Part shown: positions 8,566 to 10,368 of the stretch, piece by piece
Numbering within the stretch: the first letter of the stretch is position 1
How the letters are laid out: every line of letters starts with the position of its first letter
NCBI RefSeq assembly: GCF_000611645.1
Contig: NW_014011495.1
Coordinates: 1-10,368, forward strand
Direction of reading: 5' to 3'
Source of the DNA: Monoraphidium neglectum
Taxonomy: Eukaryota; Chlorophyta; Chlorophyceae; Sphaeropleales; Selenastraceae
Length of the DNA: 10,368 nucleotides
Program-made: the position numbers and the translations under genes
Notes under the pieces: generated by a model
Seen by the model: the letters and a program-made list of their open reading frames with translations, nothing else
The model's database searches: none
What the model was told of the DNA's origin: nothing

Positions 8566-9331
8566 GGCGCACGCCTTGCCGACAGCGGCTTGGGGCAGGC
8601 GGCGATGCAGCCAGGCATACTGCGCAGGCTGCGTGTTGCCGGCAGCACAGTGCAGCGCCTCGCGTCGGGAGCTTTTTAAACTGGCTCGCATGTTTTTGCC
8701 CCGCGCGCCCCCTGATTGCCCACCAGCACGCACGTTTATGTTTTTTTCCACAATGCCCCAGCTGCTGTTTTGCAGTCCCCAGCAATGAACAGAGAGTAAT
8801 CTGACTGCTCCAAGAGTTTAAGCAAGGATGTTGTACCGGTCTAGACAGCCCCACCCCCTCCCCCTCTGTCGAGCCACACCCAACTGGTATGATTTACAGG
8901 ACGGTGCGAAAGCCACTGCCTCGCGCCGCGCAAGATTGCTAAGGCGGACTGTCGGCACAGTGTCGGCATGTTTGCTGATGCCAACTGTTGCAGCGCCCAT
9001 GTATGCTGTTGTCAGGGCACCACACACGAGCTTGAAACAGGAGAGGGGTAAAGGCCATTGCTGCTCGTGGTATTGAGGAAAATTTGTAGGGGCGCGCTGG
9101 TTCAGGTGTGAACACGCAGGGGGCCGATGACAAGAACCAAACGCTCGCTGGACACAGGGAGCGGGCCCTCTGGTAGGCCGATCCTGGGTATCAGGCCGCA
9201 TGATCAAGCACCTAGGAGGGTCGCCAAAAGCACGTCGCACTTGGGAGAGGGGTTGATGGGCGCGGGTGTCATGACGCGTGGAGTGTGTGGCCTGTCACGT
9301 CATACCCCGGAAACTGGACCTGTGATAGCAC

Positions 9332-9682
9332 TCATTCGCAGATGACAAGCGCATCGCATTGATTGCAGCGCCTCTTCGTGACAGCTACGGCAGCAACCAG
9401 TGACGCCGGGCGCGCCTCGCAACTGCCTCTCAAAACAGTTTGCTGGAAAAAACGCATGCTCAACCTGACGGGGGGCAGCCGGAGCTGCGGCTCCCAAACA
9501 CACTTCAGTGCCGCAGAATCAGCGGACTGCTGGTGCCTATCAGTTGCCCGCTCCAATGCCTCCCGCCACAACGCCGAGAGAGGGAGGCTGCTCAGCTCAA
9601 GCACATTGGCAGCGCAGCTTGGCACCAGCAGGGACCCGAGGACCTTGCTGTGCATGGGGTCCCCCGCGCGCCGTGCAGCCAC
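9332..9682 (-). other. Doubtful minus-strand reading frame, possibly 3'UTR of the GlpX-type gene
   Basis: The frame codes for up to 116 residues, but its first codon is GTG; the first ATG lies ten codons in (MHSKVLGSLL). The middle part (LELSSLPLSALWREALERA) looks helical and more protein-like than other frames nearby, and is followed by an Arg-rich stretch and a Cys-containing end (RRCNQCDALVICE). I recognise no family. Because it lies downstream of the GlpX-type gene on the same strand, it may simply be 3'UTR. I do not claim it as a gene. Confidence 0.15.
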
Positions 9683-9912
9683 ACTTGCCGGCTACCGCGC
9701 TTCAAGCAGAGTAGCCCTTCACGCGGGGGTGCTTCCAGCTGAGCGTGGTGGTTGAGAACAAGGGAGAGCGCGGCCCCGTCCTTGAGGGTGAAAATAATGT
9801 GTCCACCCGTAGGACAGGACAGGCAGAAGGCGCTCCAGCCGAGCTCCTGAGGGCATCTTGCTTGTGCAGATTGCACGACGGTGCAGTTGCAGGGCAGCAT
9901 CAAAGAAGCAAG

Positions 9913-9946
9913 CCCCAGCCCCAGCCCCAGCGCAGCCCTTGCGCCC
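9913..9946 (-). repeat. GGGGCT repeat, potential G-quadruplex after the GlpX-type stop
   Basis: On the minus strand, five G-runs of three or four bases follow each other with short spacers, including GGGGCTGGGGCTGGGG. This meets the usual pattern for a four-stranded G-quadruplex. It begins about six bases after the putative stop codon at 9952-9954 of the GlpX-type gene, so in its mRNA it would lie in the 3'UTR. Confidence 0.55.
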
Positions 9947-9951
9947 TGTGC

Positions 9952-10161
9952 TCACCTCCGCGCTGCGTCTGATACTTGGCAATCGTCACCCACCCCGCCT
10001 CCCATGCGCCCGCCCCCCTCTCGCCTGTGGTTGGTCTCGATGTAGCGCACCGTCCCGCTGCGCGCGCGCATGACGATGGAGCTGGTGGAGGCGCCGCCCG
10101 CGTAGTAGCGCACCCCCTTGACCAGGTCACTGTCAGACACACCCGTGGCCGCAAAGAACAC
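9952..10161 (-). CDS. glpX: Class II (GlpX-type) fructose-1,6-bisphosphatase, C-terminal exon (partial gene)
   Basis: The minus-strand exon starts after an acceptor (TGTACCAG) at 10162-10163. It reads [20 protein letters not shown], then [20 protein letters not shown] and IETNHR. The FAATG, KGVR, GGA and SGTVR.I...H pattern is the conserved C-terminal part of class II FBPase, which removes the 1-phosphate of fructose-1,6-bisphosphate. In cyanobacteria the same family also acts on sedoheptulose-1,7-bisphosphate in the Calvin cycle. Homology fades after NHR (10024). Reading on unspliced gives 23 more, low-complexity residues to a TGA at 9952-9954. A GC donor after ACCACAG (10023-10024) is an alternative, so the exact C-terminus is open. 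The N-terminal and metal-binding parts lie beyond the right edge. Whether the enzyme is plastidic or cytosolic cannot be seen. Confidence 0.83.
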   Translation of the reverse strand: MFFAATGVSDSDLVKGVRYYAGGASTSSIVMRARSGTVRYIETNHRREGGGRMGGGVGDDCQVSDAARR

Positions 10162-10368
10162 CTGGTACAGAGGTATGGGGCGGGCCGTGCGTGGAAGGGA
10201 AGGTGTGGCGGTGAGAGAAGGGCGGCTGTGTTGTGAGCGTTGAGGCAGAGCGGGCTGGCTCAACCGCACCAGGTCTCTGCTGAGATTCCACCTCCCAAGC
10301 CCTCCACTCAAGCTTTGCCTTTCGTCTTTTCCCAACCTACCTTCTCCCCCTCATCCCCCCAATTCAGC

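Larger units (their letters stand above)
8527..9951. other. Convergent intergenic region between the CtlX-type gene and the GlpX-type gene
   Basis: This should contain the two 3'UTRs of a tail-to-tail gene pair. GC content drops around 8660-9060, with T-rich runs such as GTTTTTTTCC near 8740. The only TGTAA signal I found reads leftwards (TTACA at 8893-8897) and could belong to the minus-strand gene. No TGTAA reads rightwards. One minus-strand frame (9332-9682) is listed separately as doubtful. Nothing else is recognisable. Confidence 0.55.

Noticed and set aside
1..10368. tRNA, rRNA, transposon or defence-system genes
   Set aside because: I looked for tRNA-like arms, terminal inverted repeats, transposase/reverse transcriptase motifs and nuclease or helicase motifs and saw none that I could support.

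Overview
The window looks like nuclear DNA of a green alga, most likely a Chlorella-like trebouxiophyte. It is GC-rich. Its genes are split into short exons by GT-AG introns of about 130-370 bases, and one gene is the green-algal translation repressor NAB1. The species call is inference.

Layout, left to right. (1) 3-155, plus strand: the last 50 codons of an RMD1/DUF155-family membrane protein. (2) 156-1511: no gene seen; it should hold the 3' end of that gene and the promoter/5'UTR of the next. (3) 1512-3604, plus strand: a complete six-exon NAB1-type gene (283 residues): cold-shock domain, Arg/Gly- and Tyr/Pro-rich linker, RRM. (4) 3605-5348: no convincing gene, only low-complexity GC-rich sequence and one good hairpin. 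(5) 5349-8526, plus strand: a complete seven-exon gene (501 residues). It has an organelle-type leader, an unrecognised extension of about 150 residues, and a full CtlX-type guanidino-group-modifying (arginine deiminase-related) domain. Its fourth intron carries a long CA repeat. (6) 8527-9951: convergent intergenic space with one doubtful minus-strand reading frame. (7) 9952-10161, minus strand: the C-terminal exon of a class II (GlpX-type) fructose-1,6-bisphosphatase that runs off the right edge.

The exon chains of NAB1 and CtlX were built by hand. At every junction the reading phase agrees and the protein family motif continues across the splice, so the models are well supported, except CtlX exons 1-3, which rest on splice signals and phase alone. 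Nothing suggests an operon or cluster; the genes are ordinary neighbours. NAB1 (light-harvesting translation) and the GlpX enzyme (Calvin cycle/gluconeogenesis) both touch photosynthetic carbon metabolism, but their adjacency need not mean anything.

I found no new multi-gene system. The points most worth a second look are: the NAB1 protein keeps only one of the two redox cysteines known from Chlamydomonas; the CtlX enzyme has a large unrecognised N-terminal part and a probable organelle leader; and a bacterial/cyanobacterial-type class II FBPase sits in a green-algal nuclear genome.
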